Part shown: positions 17,635-27,088 of the stretch, piece by piece
Position numbering within the stretch: the first letter of the stretch is position 1
Layout: every line of letters starts with the position of its first letter
DNA from: CAZXSK01 sp964642855
GTDB taxonomy: Bacteria > Planctomycetota > Phycisphaerae > SM23-33
DNA: 64,000 nucleotides
Reading direction: 5' to 3'
Assembly (NCBI GenBank): GCA_964642855.1
Contig: CAZXSK010000013.1
Span: 4,634-68,633, forward strand
The notes under the pieces: model-generated
Seen by the model: the letters and a program-made list of their open reading frames with translations, nothing else
What the model was told of the DNA's origin: nothing
Databases searched by the model: none
Position numbers and translations under genes: made by a program

Positions 17635-17951
17635 GAATCTTCGCCAGCCTGCGAGCGCTGGCTTCTTGCGACCTTTCGTGGGTGGATATGGATGAAATAC
17701 AGGTTCCGCAGATAAATGATCATGTTCAGGCTGAATCCGGCGATGAAGACAGGGTCTTGCCGGTAGATCGAGTACGACAGCAGAATGACTGTGCCGATGA
17801 CTGACAGATACCAGAAGGCGACTGGCATGACCGACTTCTTCTGTCGTTCGGTGGCGATCCACTGCAGAACAAATCGGCTGCCGAAGACGGCTTGGCCAAG
17901 GAACCCCAGGCTGCTCCAGACCATCTCCGCAGAGACAAAAGCGATTGGCAC
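17631..17951 (-). CDS. LAB_N-domain (lipid-A-disaccharide synthase N-terminal-like) membrane protein
   Basis: A 106-residue protein corresponding to the stand-alone LAB_N domain: three hydrophobic helices with the conserved FGSRFVLQWIATERQKKSVMP, PVAFWYLSVIGTVILLSYSI and RNLYFI segments. The GTG at 17951 was chosen because GGAAAGGAA lies 6 bases upstream; longer starts would add an unrelated Cys-containing segment. Stand-alone LAB_N proteins commonly sit beside ArnT-like glycosyltransferases and polyprenyl-phosphate glycosyltransferases and are thought to help flip or present lipid-linked sugars. Here the stop overlaps the glycosyltransferase start. Confidence 0.88.
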   Translation of the reverse strand: MPIAFVSAEMVWSSLGFLGQAVFGSRFVLQWIATERQKKSVMPVAFWYLSVIGTVILLSYSIYRQDPVFIAGFSLNMIIYLRNLYFIHIHPRKVARSQRSQAGEDS

Positions 17952-18030
17952 GATGGCTTCCTTTCCACAATGCCCTGCTTCCTGCGGGGGCAGGGCCAAT
18001 CCCCGCTCACTGCCTGTATCGGCGGACAAG

Positions 18031-18060
18031 ATGATATCCGTCCAGTCTGGAGCGTTACAA
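18031..18060 (-). promoter_or_regulatory. Promoter of the LAB_N-glycosyltransferase unit
   Basis: On the minus strand, TTGTAA (18060-18055) and TATCAT (18036-18031) with an 18-base spacer. Transcription would start near 18024, leaving a leader of about 70 bases before the GTG at 17951. Confidence 0.55.
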
Positions 18061-18212
18061 GCCGTCAGACATTTTGGGTTTCGGCGTTCAGCCTCAGCGT
18101 CCATGACTACTGGGGCTGGTGCCAGAGGCTTCTACCGGGATCGCCAGTGCCTGATTTCGCGGTGCAAATCCTCCCTGGCGGGCACATTCCACTACACATC
18201 GTTCGCGTGATC

Positions 18213-18221
18213 TGGGATAAT
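18213..18221 (+). promoter_or_regulatory. Extended -10 promoter of gyrA
   Basis: TGG followed by GATAAT (18216-18221), an extended -10 element without a good -35 box. The start site would be near 18228, about 90 bases before the chosen TTG start codon. Confidence 0.4.
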
Positions 18222-18316
18222 GCTTGGTTGACGTTTCGATCGCCAGGCACGGCCGTGTCGGGCATCCCGTTGGTTTGGAACCATGCGGTCTTTCACCAGG
18301 AATTTGGAGCAGGACT

Positions 18317-20959
18317 TTGGCAGAAGAGCGGCAGAACGGAAACGGCCCGGAAGACGGCAACGGACAGCCTGAGGAGCAAGGGGCGGGCGCACCACCGGCC
18401 CTGATTTTCCGAACCGAGCGCATCCTCGATCACCCCATCGAAGTGGAGATGCGCGAGAGTTATCTCACCTATGCGATGAGCACGATCATGGACCGCGCGC
18501 TGCCCGATGTGCGCGATGGTCTCAAGCCGTCGCAACGGCGGGTGCTGGTGGCGATGAATGATCTGAATCTCGGGCCGCGAAGCAAGCACCGAAAGTGCGC
18601 CAAGATCGCCGGTGACACGTCCGGCAACTATCACCCCCACGGTGAGAGCGTCGTCTATCCTACGCTCGTCCGTTTGGGACAGAGTTGGAACATGCGCACG
18701 CCCTTGGTCCATCCTCAGGGAAATTTCGGCTCGATTGACGGCGATCCCCCGGCTGCCATGCGCTACACCGAGGCCCGCATGACCGCAGCGGCGACAGAGA
18801 TGATGACCGATATCAATCTCAACACCGTCGACATGCACCCGAACTACGACGACACGCGCACCGAGCCGGTCGTACTTCCCAGCAAGTTCCCGAATCTGCT
18901 GATTAATGGAGGCCAGGGCATCGCCGTCGGCATGGCCACCAGCCTGCCTCCCCACAATCCCACGGAAGTCTGCGACGCCCTGTTGCTGATGATCGATAAA
19001 CCCGACGTGACCGACGAGGATCTGATGAAGGTCATCCGCGGCCCCGATTTCCCGACTGGCGGGCTGATCTGTGGCCGGAAGGGCATTGTAGAAGGCTACA
19101 AGACGGGCCGAGGCAAAGTGACCGTCCGGGCGAAGATGCACACTGAGCAGGCCCGGGGGGGCAAGACCCAGGTCGTCATCACCGAGATTCCATACCAGGT
19201 TCTCAAGACGACAATCATCGAGCGGATTGCCAAGGTCGTCAAGGCCGGGCGAATTCCCGATATCACCGATGTCCAGGATCACTCTGACCGATCCGGTATG
19301 CGCATTGTCGTGGACGTCAAGAAGGGCGCCGAACCGGACGTGGTGATCAACCAGTTGTACAGCTACACCCCGCTGCAATCGACGTTCAGCATCATCAACA
19401 TTGCCCTGGTCAACCGGGCACCCCGCACGCTGACGCTTCGCGAGATGGTCCATTACTATCTGGAGCACCGCAAGGACGTTACACGGCGCAAGACGGCATT
19501 TCTGCTGCGCCGGGCCCGTCAGCGTGCCCACATCCTGGAAGGCCTGATCCTCGCAGTTGCCGACATCGACCGAATCATCGAGACGATCAAGACCTCCCCG
19601 GACGTTCCGACTGCCAAGCAGCGCCTGATGGCGCTGAAACTCCGTCTGACGGAATCGGCCACCGTCCGCAAACTTCTTCCCGAACGTTTTGCGGAGAAAG
19701 CCGGAGGCAGCGACCAGACCCTGACGGGCGTGCAGGCAGACGCGATCCTTTCGATGCAACTCCAGCGACTGACCGGTCTGGAGATCGAGAAGCTTGCGGG
19801 CGACTACAGCAAGCTCGTAGAGGAGATCGAAGGGCATGAGGCTGTCCTTGCCGACGAGGCCTTGCTGCTTGACATCCTCCGCGAAGACGTACATGAGATG
19901 AGGGAGAAGTACGGCGAGCCGAGACGGACACAGATCGTCGGCGACGTGGGTGATTTCGACATTGAGGACCTTATCGCCGAGGAAGACGTGGTCGTCACTA
20001 TCTCACACGAGGGGTATATCAAGCGCATGCCCCTCACGACCTATCGCAGGCAGGGACGGGGCGGCAAGGGAATCATTGGTTCGGACGCAAAGGAAGGCGA
20101 TTTCGTGGAGGAGTTGTTCATCGCTTCCACCCACGACTACCTGCTGGTGTTCCTGACTAATGGCCGCATGCATTGGTTGAAGGTGTACGATATTCCCTCC
20201 ATGGCCAGGACGTCCCGGGGAAGATCCATCGTCAACCTCTTGGAAATCGGAGCAGATGAACGGATCTGTGCCGTGGAAGGTGTACGCGATTTCGATGAGA
20301 ATCGCTTCCTCGTTACAGCCACCCAGAACGGCCAGATCAAGAAGACCTCGCTTGACGCTTACAGCAACGTGCGTCGCGGCGGCATTCTTGCGACCGGACT
20401 GCAGGAAGGTGACCGGGTGATCGGTGTGGCCATTACCCGAGGTGAAGACGAGATCATGCTTGCCACCCGCGATGGTCAGGCCATCCGTTTCAAGGAGACC
20501 GATGTCAGGCCGATGGGCAGAACCGCTTCGGGCGTTCGCGGAATTAATCTGCGGGACGACGATATGGTTATCGATATGTGCCTCGTCGATCCGATGGCCA
20601 CACTGCTGACGCTGTGCGAGAACGGCTACGGCAAGCGGACCGAGTTTGAGGAGTATCGGCTTCAGGGAAGAGGGGGATACGGCGTGATCAACATCCGTAC
20701 TCCCGAAAGGAACGGCCGGGTCGTGGCTATGAAGTCCATCCGCGATGCGGACGAAATGATGCTCATCACTTCCGGTGGCATGATTGTCAGGACCGCTGCG
20801 GGCGAGCTGCGCACGATCGGCCGGGCAACTCAGGGCGTGAGAGTTATCGCTCTCAATGCCGGCGACAAGCTCATTGGCGTTGCACGCGTGGTAACCGAGG
20901 ACTCCGAACAGGCTCAACTACCCCTCGAGGATCAACCGAAACAGCAGAAGCCGGACTAG
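18317..20959 (+). CDS. gyrA: DNA gyrase subunit A
   Basis: An 880-residue type IIA topoisomerase A subunit, which with GyrB introduces negative supercoils. The N-terminal core begins with EMRESYLTYAMSTIMDRALP and DVRDGLKPSQRRVLVAM. The catalytic Tyr lies in AAMRYTEARM. The C-terminal half carries six beta-pinwheel blades (for example ISHEGYIKRMPLTTYRRQG), and the GyrA-box-like RQGRGGKGI favours gyrase over ParC. The TTG at 18317 was chosen because GGAGcAGGA precedes it; a TTG at 18224 would add a segment unlike GyrA. gyrB is not in the window. A charged N-terminal extension rich in Gly, Asn and Glu precedes the core. Confidence 0.95.
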   Translation: MAEERQNGNGPEDGNGQPEEQGAGAPPALIFRTERILDHPIEVEMRESYLTYAMSTIMDRALPDVRDGLKPSQRRVLVAMNDLNLGPRSKHRKCAKIAGDTSGNYHPHGESVVYPTLVRLGQSWNMRTPLVHPQGNFGSIDGDPPAAMRYTEARMTAAATEMMTDINLNTVDMHPNYDDTRTEPVVLPSKFPNLLINGGQGIAVGMATSLPPHNPTEVCDALLLMIDKPDVTDEDLMKVIRGPDFPTGGLICGRKGIVEGYKTGRGKVTVRAKMHTEQARGGKTQVVITEIPYQVLKTTIIERIAKVVKAGRIPDITDVQDHSDRSGMRIVVDVKKGAEPDVVINQLYSYTPLQSTFSIINIALVNRAPRTLTLREMVHYYLEHRKDVTRRKTAFLLRRARQRAHILEGLILAVADIDRIIETIKTSPDVPTAKQRLMALKLRLTESATVRKLLPERFAEKAGGSDQTLTGVQADAILSMQLQRLTGLEIEKLAGDYSKLVEEIEGHEAVLADEALLLDILREDVHEMREKYGEPRRTQIVGDVGDFDIEDLIAEEDVVVTISHEGYIKRMPLTTYRRQGRGGKGIIGSDAKEGDFVEELFIASTHDYLLVFLTNGRMHWLKVYDIPSMARTSRGRSIVNLLEIGADERICAVEGVRDFDENRFLVTATQNGQIKKTSLDAYSNVRRGGILATGLQEGDRVIGVAITRGEDEIMLATRDGQAIRFKETDVRPMGRTASGVRGINLRDDDMVIDMCLVDPMATLLTLCENGYGKRTEFEEYRLQGRGGYGVINIRTPERNGRVVAMKSIRDADEMMLITSGGMIVRTAAGELRTIGRATQGVRVIALNAGDKLIGVARVVTEDSEQAQLPLEDQPKQQKPD

Positions 20960-21304
20960 GTCCGGAATACCCAGAATCCAAGGGCGGCTGCTTCCAGGGA
21001 AGGCGGTCGCCCTTGTCGTGCGCAGGCCCCATTTCTCGATCAATCTCTGACGGGCTCCGGTGGTTCCCGGCCAGATGAGCAGCCGGTGTATTGCTCAGGA
21101 TGGAATGGGTCCCCGACACCATTCGCCGAAACATGAAAAATGCGAAACTCGACACATATCCCCTCTAATGGCATGTATGTAAACGATTGTATTAAACAGG
21201 TTTATGGCCGCTTTAGGCGCGATATTAAGTTGCCTGGCGTGTGGTGAAACTGCTACAGACCGGGGCTTGCTGCGCCGATGGGGAACGAGGAGGGGATAGC
21301 GACC
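20960..21304. other. Intergenic stretch after gyrA
   Basis: A 345-bp gene-free stretch. Just after gyrA, AAGGGCG (20980-20986) can pair with CGCCCTT (21008-21014) around a 21-base loop, but no T-tract follows, so a terminator is doubtful. An AT-rich patch at about 21120-21230 stands out against the GC-rich surroundings and is the likely promoter region for the two exported proteins downstream; no convincing -35/-10 pair could be chosen. Confidence 0.4.
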
Positions 21305-21814
21305 ATGACTTCGAAGTTAGACACATCCTGCAACTCAGACCGTCCGTCCCGCAAACAGCCAAGCCAGAGGCCTGGGCTGATCGTCAGGCGGCTCTGGTTT
21401 GCTCTTACCGCGTGCCTGATCGCTGTTGCGATGGTCAGCGTGTATGCCGATCCCCGAGAGCTGGCCGCATCGCCGAAGGTTGGGGTTGCGTGGCCTGGGT
21501 CGCAAGAGCCTGCCAGGCAAGCAGGTAGAGCGGCAACTCTCGATAAGTCAACGGGTTCCAGTCTGGCAGCGGTCGAAGATCGTGAGACTGCTGCCCCTTT
21601 ACCTGAGCCGGAACCGGATCCATATGCAGGACTGCATCAGAAGAAAGCCGAATTGACCGAAGATTTGGCCCGCCTGCGGGAAGTTCTCGACCGGGCTGAA
21701 CGAAGCATCGAAGCCGACCGCGAACGACTCGTAGTCCTGCAGTCTCGCGCACGCGAATTAGGAGTGTTCCCCCCAGAGAGTCCGGCTGGAGGAGAGTTCC
21801 CAAGCAACCCGTAA
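21305..21814 (+). CDS. Exported coiled-coil protein
   Basis: A 169-residue protein with a very strong SD site (GAGGAGGGG at 21287-21295, 9 bases before the ATG), which decides the start over an upstream in-frame codon. Residues about 24-48 form one hydrophobic segment (LWFALTACLIAVAMVSVYA), a signal peptide or anchor. A Pro/Ala-rich linker follows. Residues about 105-155 form a coiled coil (KKAELTEDLARLREVLDRAE and onward) rich in Glu, Leu and Arg. No family is recognised. It is 39 bases before the next exported coiled-coil-containing gene, and the two products may work together in the cell envelope. Confidence 0.75.
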   Translation: MTSKLDTSCNSDRPSRKQPSQRPGLIVRRLWFALTACLIAVAMVSVYADPRELAASPKVGVAWPGSQEPARQAGRAATLDKSTGSSLAAVEDRETAAPLPEPEPDPYAGLHQKKAELTEDLARLREVLDRAERSIEADRERLVVLQSRARELGVFPPESPAGGEFPSNP

Positions 21815-21853
21815 GAGACGCCTTTGGAGGCGACGCTACAAGCGAGGTAGATC

Positions 21854-23422
21854 ATGCGTCCTGAGCACATCAGCCATTCTCAATGTAGCTGGGCTCGATG
21901 GTTACACTTTGGGCGAGGGACCCGGCTGGCCGTCGTTGCGGGACTGCTGGTTCTCGGTTCTTCCTCGGCCCGGCGGTCCCGGCCAAGCCATCTCGCTTCA
22001 GTCACGTCCGGCAGTTCTGCTGAACGAGAGACGACTCGTAACGAAACATCTCCCGAGGCGGTTCTTCTGGCTTCTGATTCTCTGGTGGACATGCCCGAGG
22101 CCCCGCAGGCTCCGGCCATGCCAGGCCCTGGGATGGGTGACACGAATCTGCAGATCCAGAGTCGGCAGCTCCCGAGAGATGCAACCCGCGTTCGACTGCT
22201 TCAGAGACTGGCGGTTCTGGAGCACGAGAGAGACTGTCTTGCCAACAAGCTGGCGGAGACAGTGGGAAGTGCGCAGTCTTTTCGAAGTCGAGTTGCCCTT
22301 CTCGAGCAAAGGATAGACCGACAGGATAAAGCCCGCAAACTGGCTGCCATCGGTCTTGTCAAGAAGCTTGATGTTCCCTGGGTCAATAGTCCAACTCAGT
22401 TGGCCGAACTGCCCGCATCAGCGGTAATCGGTGACTGGGAATACCGCCTCGGCCTGTCCGAGTCCGGTGAAATCGGCGGGCCTTGGATCTTGTTGCTTTG
22501 CCATGCAAGATTCACTGGAGAGGGAGAAGCCGGGATCGAGGAGTTTGAGCCGGTCCGTGGCGAACGGGTAGGTCCATTCGCCTGTAGATTGGAGGCAGAG
22601 AACGATACGCGTTTCCAAGCCGTTCACCGGCTGGTGATGCGAAGGCCTGCCTCGAAGAATCCCTATCGGGAAGCCCTATATGCCACGTCATTGACGACTT
22701 TCGGCGATGGCAGGTACGAACTGTCCATCGATTGGCCGGGCGGGGCAGCGATGATAAGGAAAACTCTCGCAGTTGAGGTCGATTCCGAATCCGGCTGGAC
22801 GCTGCTGGCAGAGTCGGCTGTGGATTCGGCCACCCCATCGGGCCTTGTGTTTGCCAGCGAGCGGACCTCGGTGATTGCAAACATTGATGGGGGTTTGCCC
22901 ATCTGGGCAAGGTCGGGACAGGACGGTTCCCTGCCGGCCTTCCGGAAGATCCCAAGGTTGCCCGGCGTTCTCGACTCAGCCGGCCAGCCGGGGCAGGGCG
23001 TAGACGGGTCACTCGGCCTCTCCTTGGAGGATGGCTGTTTTCGTCTCGTCAGCAAGTGCAGACTTGCGGCGGGTAGGAGTGCTCGCAAGCACCTGCTCGG
23101 GCGGTGGCGAAAGGTTGAGGGTGATCACCCCCTGGAGTCCAGCCGTCGGGGCTTGCGGGAAGATAGAGAACCAGAAGCCAAGCAGCAGTGGCAAGTGGAC
23201 ATATCGGCGGAACTCCCCGAATGGCTGGGCGATCTGGAGAAAGGCGACCGCGTGGAATTGCAGGTGATGTACGCACCCGATCGATACCGGCTTCATCGTC
23301 CCGAACGGTCTGTCTCCAGCTATGTTTCCCTTCGGGAAAGGCGTGAGGGGTCGCCGAAAGCTCCGCTGGTGAGCAATCCGCTGGTGTTCACGGTAACGGA
23401 AGACATGCTTCGCCATCCGTGA
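21854..23422 (+). CDS. Exported protein with coiled coil and beta-rich domain
   Basis: A 522-residue protein with GAGGT as SD site before the ATG. Residues about 24-40 are hydrophobic (TRLAVVAGLLVLGSSSA), consistent with a signal peptide. A Pro-rich linker precedes a coiled-coil stretch at about 105-160 (LLQRLAVLEHERDCLANKLA). From about residue 190 the protein is beta-rich with many aromatic and charged residues and no recognisable catalytic motif. Layout (anchor, linker, coiled coil) mirrors the smaller upstream protein. No domain family is recognised. Confidence 0.75.
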   Translation: MRPEHISHSQCSWARWLHFGRGTRLAVVAGLLVLGSSSARRSRPSHLASVTSGSSAERETTRNETSPEAVLLASDSLVDMPEAPQAPAMPGPGMGDTNLQIQSRQLPRDATRVRLLQRLAVLEHERDCLANKLAETVGSAQSFRSRVALLEQRIDRQDKARKLAAIGLVKKLDVPWVNSPTQLAELPASAVIGDWEYRLGLSESGEIGGPWILLLCHARFTGEGEAGIEEFEPVRGERVGPFACRLEAENDTRFQAVHRLVMRRPASKNPYREALYATSLTTFGDGRYELSIDWPGGAAMIRKTLAVEVDSESGWTLLAESAVDSATPSGLVFASERTSVIANIDGGLPIWARSGQDGSLPAFRKIPRLPGVLDSAGQPGQGVDGSLGLSLEDGCFRLVSKCRLAAGRSARKHLLGRWRKVEGDHPLESSRRGLREDREPEAKQQWQVDISAELPEWLGDLEKGDRVELQVMYAPDRYRLHRPERSVSSYVSLRERREGSPKAPLVSNPLVFTVTEDMLRHP

Positions 23423-23465
23423 GAAACGTGAGCAATCCGGCTGGGAGTGGTGCAGCAGGCAACGC

Positions 23466-24494
23466 CTAGACGATCTTTTCGTCCGCCTCGTCCTCGCAAT
23501 CGGCTGCCTTGTGGAACCGTCTGAGAATCAACGCTCGAAGTCTTTTCAGGTACTTCTGGGTGGACTCCTTCAGGGGGATCTGGCCACCGGCCATGGTGTA
23601 GTGTCCGCCTCCGGTCCCCTTGCGTGAGACGATCTTCTTCATCGCCTGGTCTGCCCGAAGGCCGGGGCTGTTGGTCCTCATCGACAGCAGAACACGTTCG
23701 CCCTTTCTCCCCCAGCATAGCGACCAGTCTGCCTTCTCGTGACGAAGGAGCAGATCGGAGACTTCTGGGATCATGTCGACGTTCTCGACTTCTCCCAACT
23801 CCGTATGAATGCATGATCCGTGGAGTCTTGCATTCTCCATCGCGGCGACCAATACCTTGAAGTACTCGGACGGGACGACACCCCGCTGAATGTCTCCAAG
23901 CATTCTCTTGTTCGCCAAGGCGTAGAGCCGGCCATATTCATCCAAGTCCGACTGGGTGGACTCCCGCCCAAAATCCTGCGTATCGGATCGAATGCCATAC
24001 AGCAGGGCCGTTGCGGTAGGAGTATCCGGCTGGATCTTGGCTTCCCGGAGGTACTCAGATAAGATCGTACAGGTGGATCCATATCGACTCCGAACGTCCG
24101 TGAAGCCGACTTTCCTGGTTTCTTTCTGGGTGGGATGGTGGTCGATGACCACATCCGGCATGGCGTCCTCAGGCAGCGAGTTGTTTCCTTGGCCTGGCTG
24201 GGTGTCTACCATGGCCACCAGGCCAAAGCGGTCGAGGTCGATCGCCTCGAACGGTCTTAGATTCAGCTGAAGATATCGGATCAAGGCCCTGTTCTCTGCC
24301 CGCCCTACAGCCCCGCCTGCTACGATCGAACAAGGGATGTCGGATAGCGTATTGGCCAGTTTGCGAAGCCCAACCGCTGCTCCCAGGGCGTCCGGATCGG
24401 GGTTGTCCTGGAGCACGATGACCATGGACTCCTTGCCGTCCATCAGGCCTCTGAGTTCCGTCAGTTTTCTGGCAGTTCGTTCCGTGCTTGGCAT
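23466..24494 (-). CDS. DHH-family phosphoesterase (NrnA/RecJ-like)
   Basis: A 342-residue enzyme with the DHH-family metal motifs in order: DNPDPDALGAAVGL (motif I), VDTQPGQGNN (motif II), PDVVIDHHPTQ (the DHH motif itself) and, in the DHHA1 domain, GTGGGHYTMAGGQ. This arrangement fits the NrnA group, which degrades nano-RNAs and dephosphorylates 3'-phosphoadenosine 5'-phosphate or cyclic dinucleotide products, using two manganese ions. Start at the ATG at 24494. It lies 82 bases downstream of the FHA kinase gene on the same strand. Which of the NrnA activities it has is not decidable from sequence alone. Confidence 0.92.
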   Translation of the reverse strand: MPSTERTARKLTELRGLMDGKESMVIVLQDNPDPDALGAAVGLRKLANTLSDIPCSIVAGGAVGRAENRALIRYLQLNLRPFEAIDLDRFGLVAMVDTQPGQGNNSLPEDAMPDVVIDHHPTQKETRKVGFTDVRSRYGSTCTILSEYLREAKIQPDTPTATALLYGIRSDTQDFGRESTQSDLDEYGRLYALANKRMLGDIQRGVVPSEYFKVLVAAMENARLHGSCIHTELGEVENVDMIPEVSDLLLRHEKADWSLCWGRKGERVLLSMRTNSPGLRADQAMKKIVSRKGTGGGHYTMAGGQIPLKESTQKYLKRLRALILRRFHKAADCEDEADEKIV

Positions 24495-24576
24495 GGCTTC
24501 TGAATATTGTAGCGAGTTGTGCCCGGTCGCGGGCCCGGCTCCCCTTCCGTATGCAGAATCGGAAACAGGGCGATGG

Positions 24577-26205
24577 CTATTTCGCAGGCCCCACCGTTTC
24601 TCCGGAGTCGCTGACGGGCATGGAGGGCAGGTTGATGGTGAATGTCGTTCCCTCGCCGAGTTTCGTAACCACGTCTATGGACCCCTGATGTTCGCGGACC
24701 ACCTTCTGCGCTACGGCCAGGCCCAACCCCGTACCTTTCTGCCCCTTCGCTGAGTAGAAGGGCGTGAAGATCCGGTCGAGCTTATCTTCTTCGATCCCGC
24801 TTCCGTTGTCGGTCACCTTCAAGATGACGACCCTGTCGATGGAACTGTATTCACTGGTGACCGTTACGATTCCGCTATCATCCTCTACCGCATCGATGGC
24901 ATTGGCCATGAGGTTCAGGACCGCCTGGTGCAGACCCGCCGGGTCGGCAGGGACGGCGGGGAGGTCGTCCAGGACAGGCATGATCCCCACGCCTCGCTCC
25001 TCAGCCTGGGGTGTGAGGAGTTCGATGCAATCGTCGATCACCTGGTTGACGTTGATGTTCTCGATGAGAGGCTCGCGGTCCTTCGAGAATGCCAGCATGT
25101 TCAGGATCTGGTCATTGATCCGCCCGAGGTTCCGCTGCACGATCGGCCAGTATTCGGTGGCCTTGTGCAGGTCTTCTTTGCGCAACGCCATGTCGACGAG
25201 GTCAATGCCGGCCGATAGTCCCTGAAGGATGTTCTTGATGTGATGGGAGAGGAAGGCCACGGTTTCTCCCACCGCGGCAAGACGCTCGGACTGAACGGCT
25301 GATTCGTGAAGGCGCACGTTGTCAACGGCCAGGCCTGTATGGTATCCAATTGCTGTAAGAAGCCGGAGTTGCTCGGTGGAATAGGTCTGGTCGGACACCG
25401 AGCAGTCCACATGCATGACACCGAGGATTTTCTCCCGGCCTTTGAGGGGAACACAGATTGCCGACCGAATCCCGAAGTCGTGTACGCTCTTTCCCGCTGC
25501 AAACCGCTTGTCGCTCATGGCGTTAGAGCTGAGGATGCCGACTTCCTTGCTGATTACTTCGTTGATCATGGTTCGGCTGATCGGTGGGCCTTTCTGATCG
25601 CTGCCGTCGGACACGCGTGAGGCCTTCAACTCAAGCTTGCCAGTCTCTTCGTCCATCAGCATTGCATAGCCGCGATCGGCCTTTACGATCTCAAGGACCT
25701 TGTCCAGCATACGCTGTAGAAGCTGGTCGACGTTGAGGATCAGGCTTACGTCGCTGATGAAGTCATAGATGACGCGGAGGTTCCCGATCGCTTCCTTGCC
25801 CGCCTCGGGCGTGGGGATGATGACCGAATCCTCGTTGGAGGGCAGGGTGGCCACGATGGCCGCATCGATGAGCTGGCCGCTTTCATCAACGTCAACTGAG
25901 GCCCGCACGCCGCCTGGCGATTCCCCCCCGAAGACCAGCAGCGACTGCCCCACACGGATCTGGTCTCCTCGGTGCAGGGTGGTCAGTCGGTGGATCCGAA
26001 CCCCGTTGACGTACGTGCCGTTTGCTGATCCGAGATCTTCCAGCACCCATTCGTCATCTCGGGAGCGGATCAGCGCGTGCCTTCGGGAGACGGTCCGCTC
26101 ATTGAGCTCGACCGTGTCGCTGAGGCGACCGATCACGTTCTCCCCGCGCTGAAGTTCGTATGAACGGCCCTTGTCCGGGCCCTGGATGACCTGAATGGAA
26201 GCCAA
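24577..26205 (-). CDS. FHA-GAF sensor histidine kinase
   Basis: A 542-residue soluble kinase. Residues 1-95 form an FHA domain (RGENVIGR, VSRRHALIR, DLGSANGTYVNGVR), which binds phosphothreonine. A GAF domain spans about 145-305. The kinase core follows with H-box AFLSHHIKNILQG (His321 the probable phospho-acceptor), N-box NLMANAIDAVEDD and G-boxes DNGSGIEEDKLDRIF and GTGLGLAVAQKV, as in NtrB/ZraS-type kinases. The TTG at 26205 was chosen because GAGGT lies 8 bases upstream. No response regulator is adjacent. The FHA domain suggests cross-talk with Ser/Thr kinases. Confidence 0.93.
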   Translation of the reverse strand: MASIQVIQGPDKGRSYELQRGENVIGRLSDTVELNERTVSRRHALIRSRDDEWVLEDLGSANGTYVNGVRIHRLTTLHRGDQIRVGQSLLVFGGESPGGVRASVDVDESGQLIDAAIVATLPSNEDSVIIPTPEAGKEAIGNLRVIYDFISDVSLILNVDQLLQRMLDKVLEIVKADRGYAMLMDEETGKLELKASRVSDGSDQKGPPISRTMINEVISKEVGILSSNAMSDKRFAAGKSVHDFGIRSAICVPLKGREKILGVMHVDCSVSDQTYSTEQLRLLTAIGYHTGLAVDNVRLHESAVQSERLAAVGETVAFLSHHIKNILQGLSAGIDLVDMALRKEDLHKATEYWPIVQRNLGRINDQILNMLAFSKDREPLIENINVNQVIDDCIELLTPQAEERGVGIMPVLDDLPAVPADPAGLHQAVLNLMANAIDAVEDDSGIVTVTSEYSSIDRVVILKVTDNGSGIEEDKLDRIFTPFYSAKGQKGTGLGLAVAQKVVREHQGSIDVVTKLGEGTTFTINLPSMPVSDSGETVGPAK

Positions 26206-26440
26206 AACGAATGACCTCGAGTGTGCGGGTATGCCCGTCTCCAAGTCCGTTCCCGGACCTCAGGTAATGCCCGCGCCTGTTCGGGAAAGGTCCCCGGTTT
26301 GCCGCGCTTGTTCACAGAGTACGGGGCGCTTCATGATACGTAGGAATGGATTATTCCGCATAGTATAAGCGACAGGCCCGCAAGCTGCTGCACTCATCAT
26401 AACGGGCCCGACGCGCGGGTGTCAAACCGCACGAGCAAGC

Positions 26441-27076
26441 CTAGCTATTTTCCAGGAACGGATTGCCGTCCCGTTCGGCCTGGGCTGTTGTCTCCGGGCC
26501 GTGGCCCGGCAGAAGCCTCGTTTCCCCCGGCAGTGACAGCAGTCGATCCCTGATGTTGCGCAGCAGGGCTTCGGAGTCGCTGCCCGGCAGATCTGTTCGG
26601 CCTATCGATCCGGCAAACACGGCGTCGCCAACGAGCGCGATTGCGATCTGGTCGCAGTAGAAGCTCACGCCGCCGGGCGTGTGGCCGGAGGTGTCCAGGA
26701 CACGCCAGCTTGCCCCCGCAGCCTCAATGGTCTCTCCCGGATCGATGAGCCTGTCTGCCGGAGAAGCCGTCGTCGGAAAGCCGAATAGAGCCGACATGTT
26801 CTTCTCCGCGTCGGTGAGCATGACAGCATCGGCTCGGGGGCAGAGCACCGACGCGCTTGGGAACGCTTCACGAACAGCATCAATACCTGCGATGTGGTCG
26901 CAATGTCCGTGGGTCAGGAGCACCAATTTGGGCTGAAGCTGACGCTCACTCAACTGGCGAAGCACCGGTCCCGGTGAGAATCCCGGATCCACGAGGGCAC
27001 ACTGACCGTCCTGGCTGAGCAGGTAGCAGTTGGTTTGTGTCGGTCCGCAAGGGATCGACTCGATCGCCACTTTCAA
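26441..27076 (-). CDS. MBL-fold metallo-hydrolase (glyoxalase II-like)
   Basis: A 211-residue enzyme of the metallo-beta-lactamase superfamily with the THGHCDHIAGIDAV (H-x-H-x-D-H) zinc motif, a later metal-binding His in LDTSGHTPGGVSFYC, the bridging Asp in LVGDAVFAGSIGRTDLPGS and the final His in LLPGHGPET. This pattern is typical of the YcbL/glyoxalase-II-like group, which hydrolyses thioesters such as S-lactoylglutathione. The TTG start has GGGAGA 7 bases upstream. It begins 12 bases after the nucleoside-diphosphate-kinase-like gene and is probably co-transcribed with it. Confidence 0.9.
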   Translation of the reverse strand: MKVAIESIPCGPTQTNCYLLSQDGQCALVDPGFSPGPVLRQLSERQLQPKLVLLTHGHCDHIAGIDAVREAFPSASVLCPRADAVMLTDAEKNMSALFGFPTTASPADRLIDPGETIEAAGASWRVLDTSGHTPGGVSFYCDQIAIALVGDAVFAGSIGRTDLPGSDSEALLRNIRDRLLSLPGETRLLPGHGPETTAQAERDGNPFLENS

Positions 27077-27088
27077 GGCAGATCTCCC

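Larger units (their letters stand above)
17952..18316. other. Divergent spacer between the LAB_N gene and gyrA
   Basis: The 365-bp gene-free stretch holds the two promoters listed separately. No conserved RNA or small gene was recognised in it. Confidence 0.5.

Noticed and set aside
18293..19894. Long open frame (533 residues) antisense to gyrA
   Set aside because: It lies fully opposite gyrA, has a His/Asp/Arg-rich composition without recognisable motifs, and is the expected by-product of GC-rich codon use.
20980..21014. Terminator after gyrA
   Set aside because: The seven-pair stem has a 21-base loop and no T-tract; kept only as a remark.
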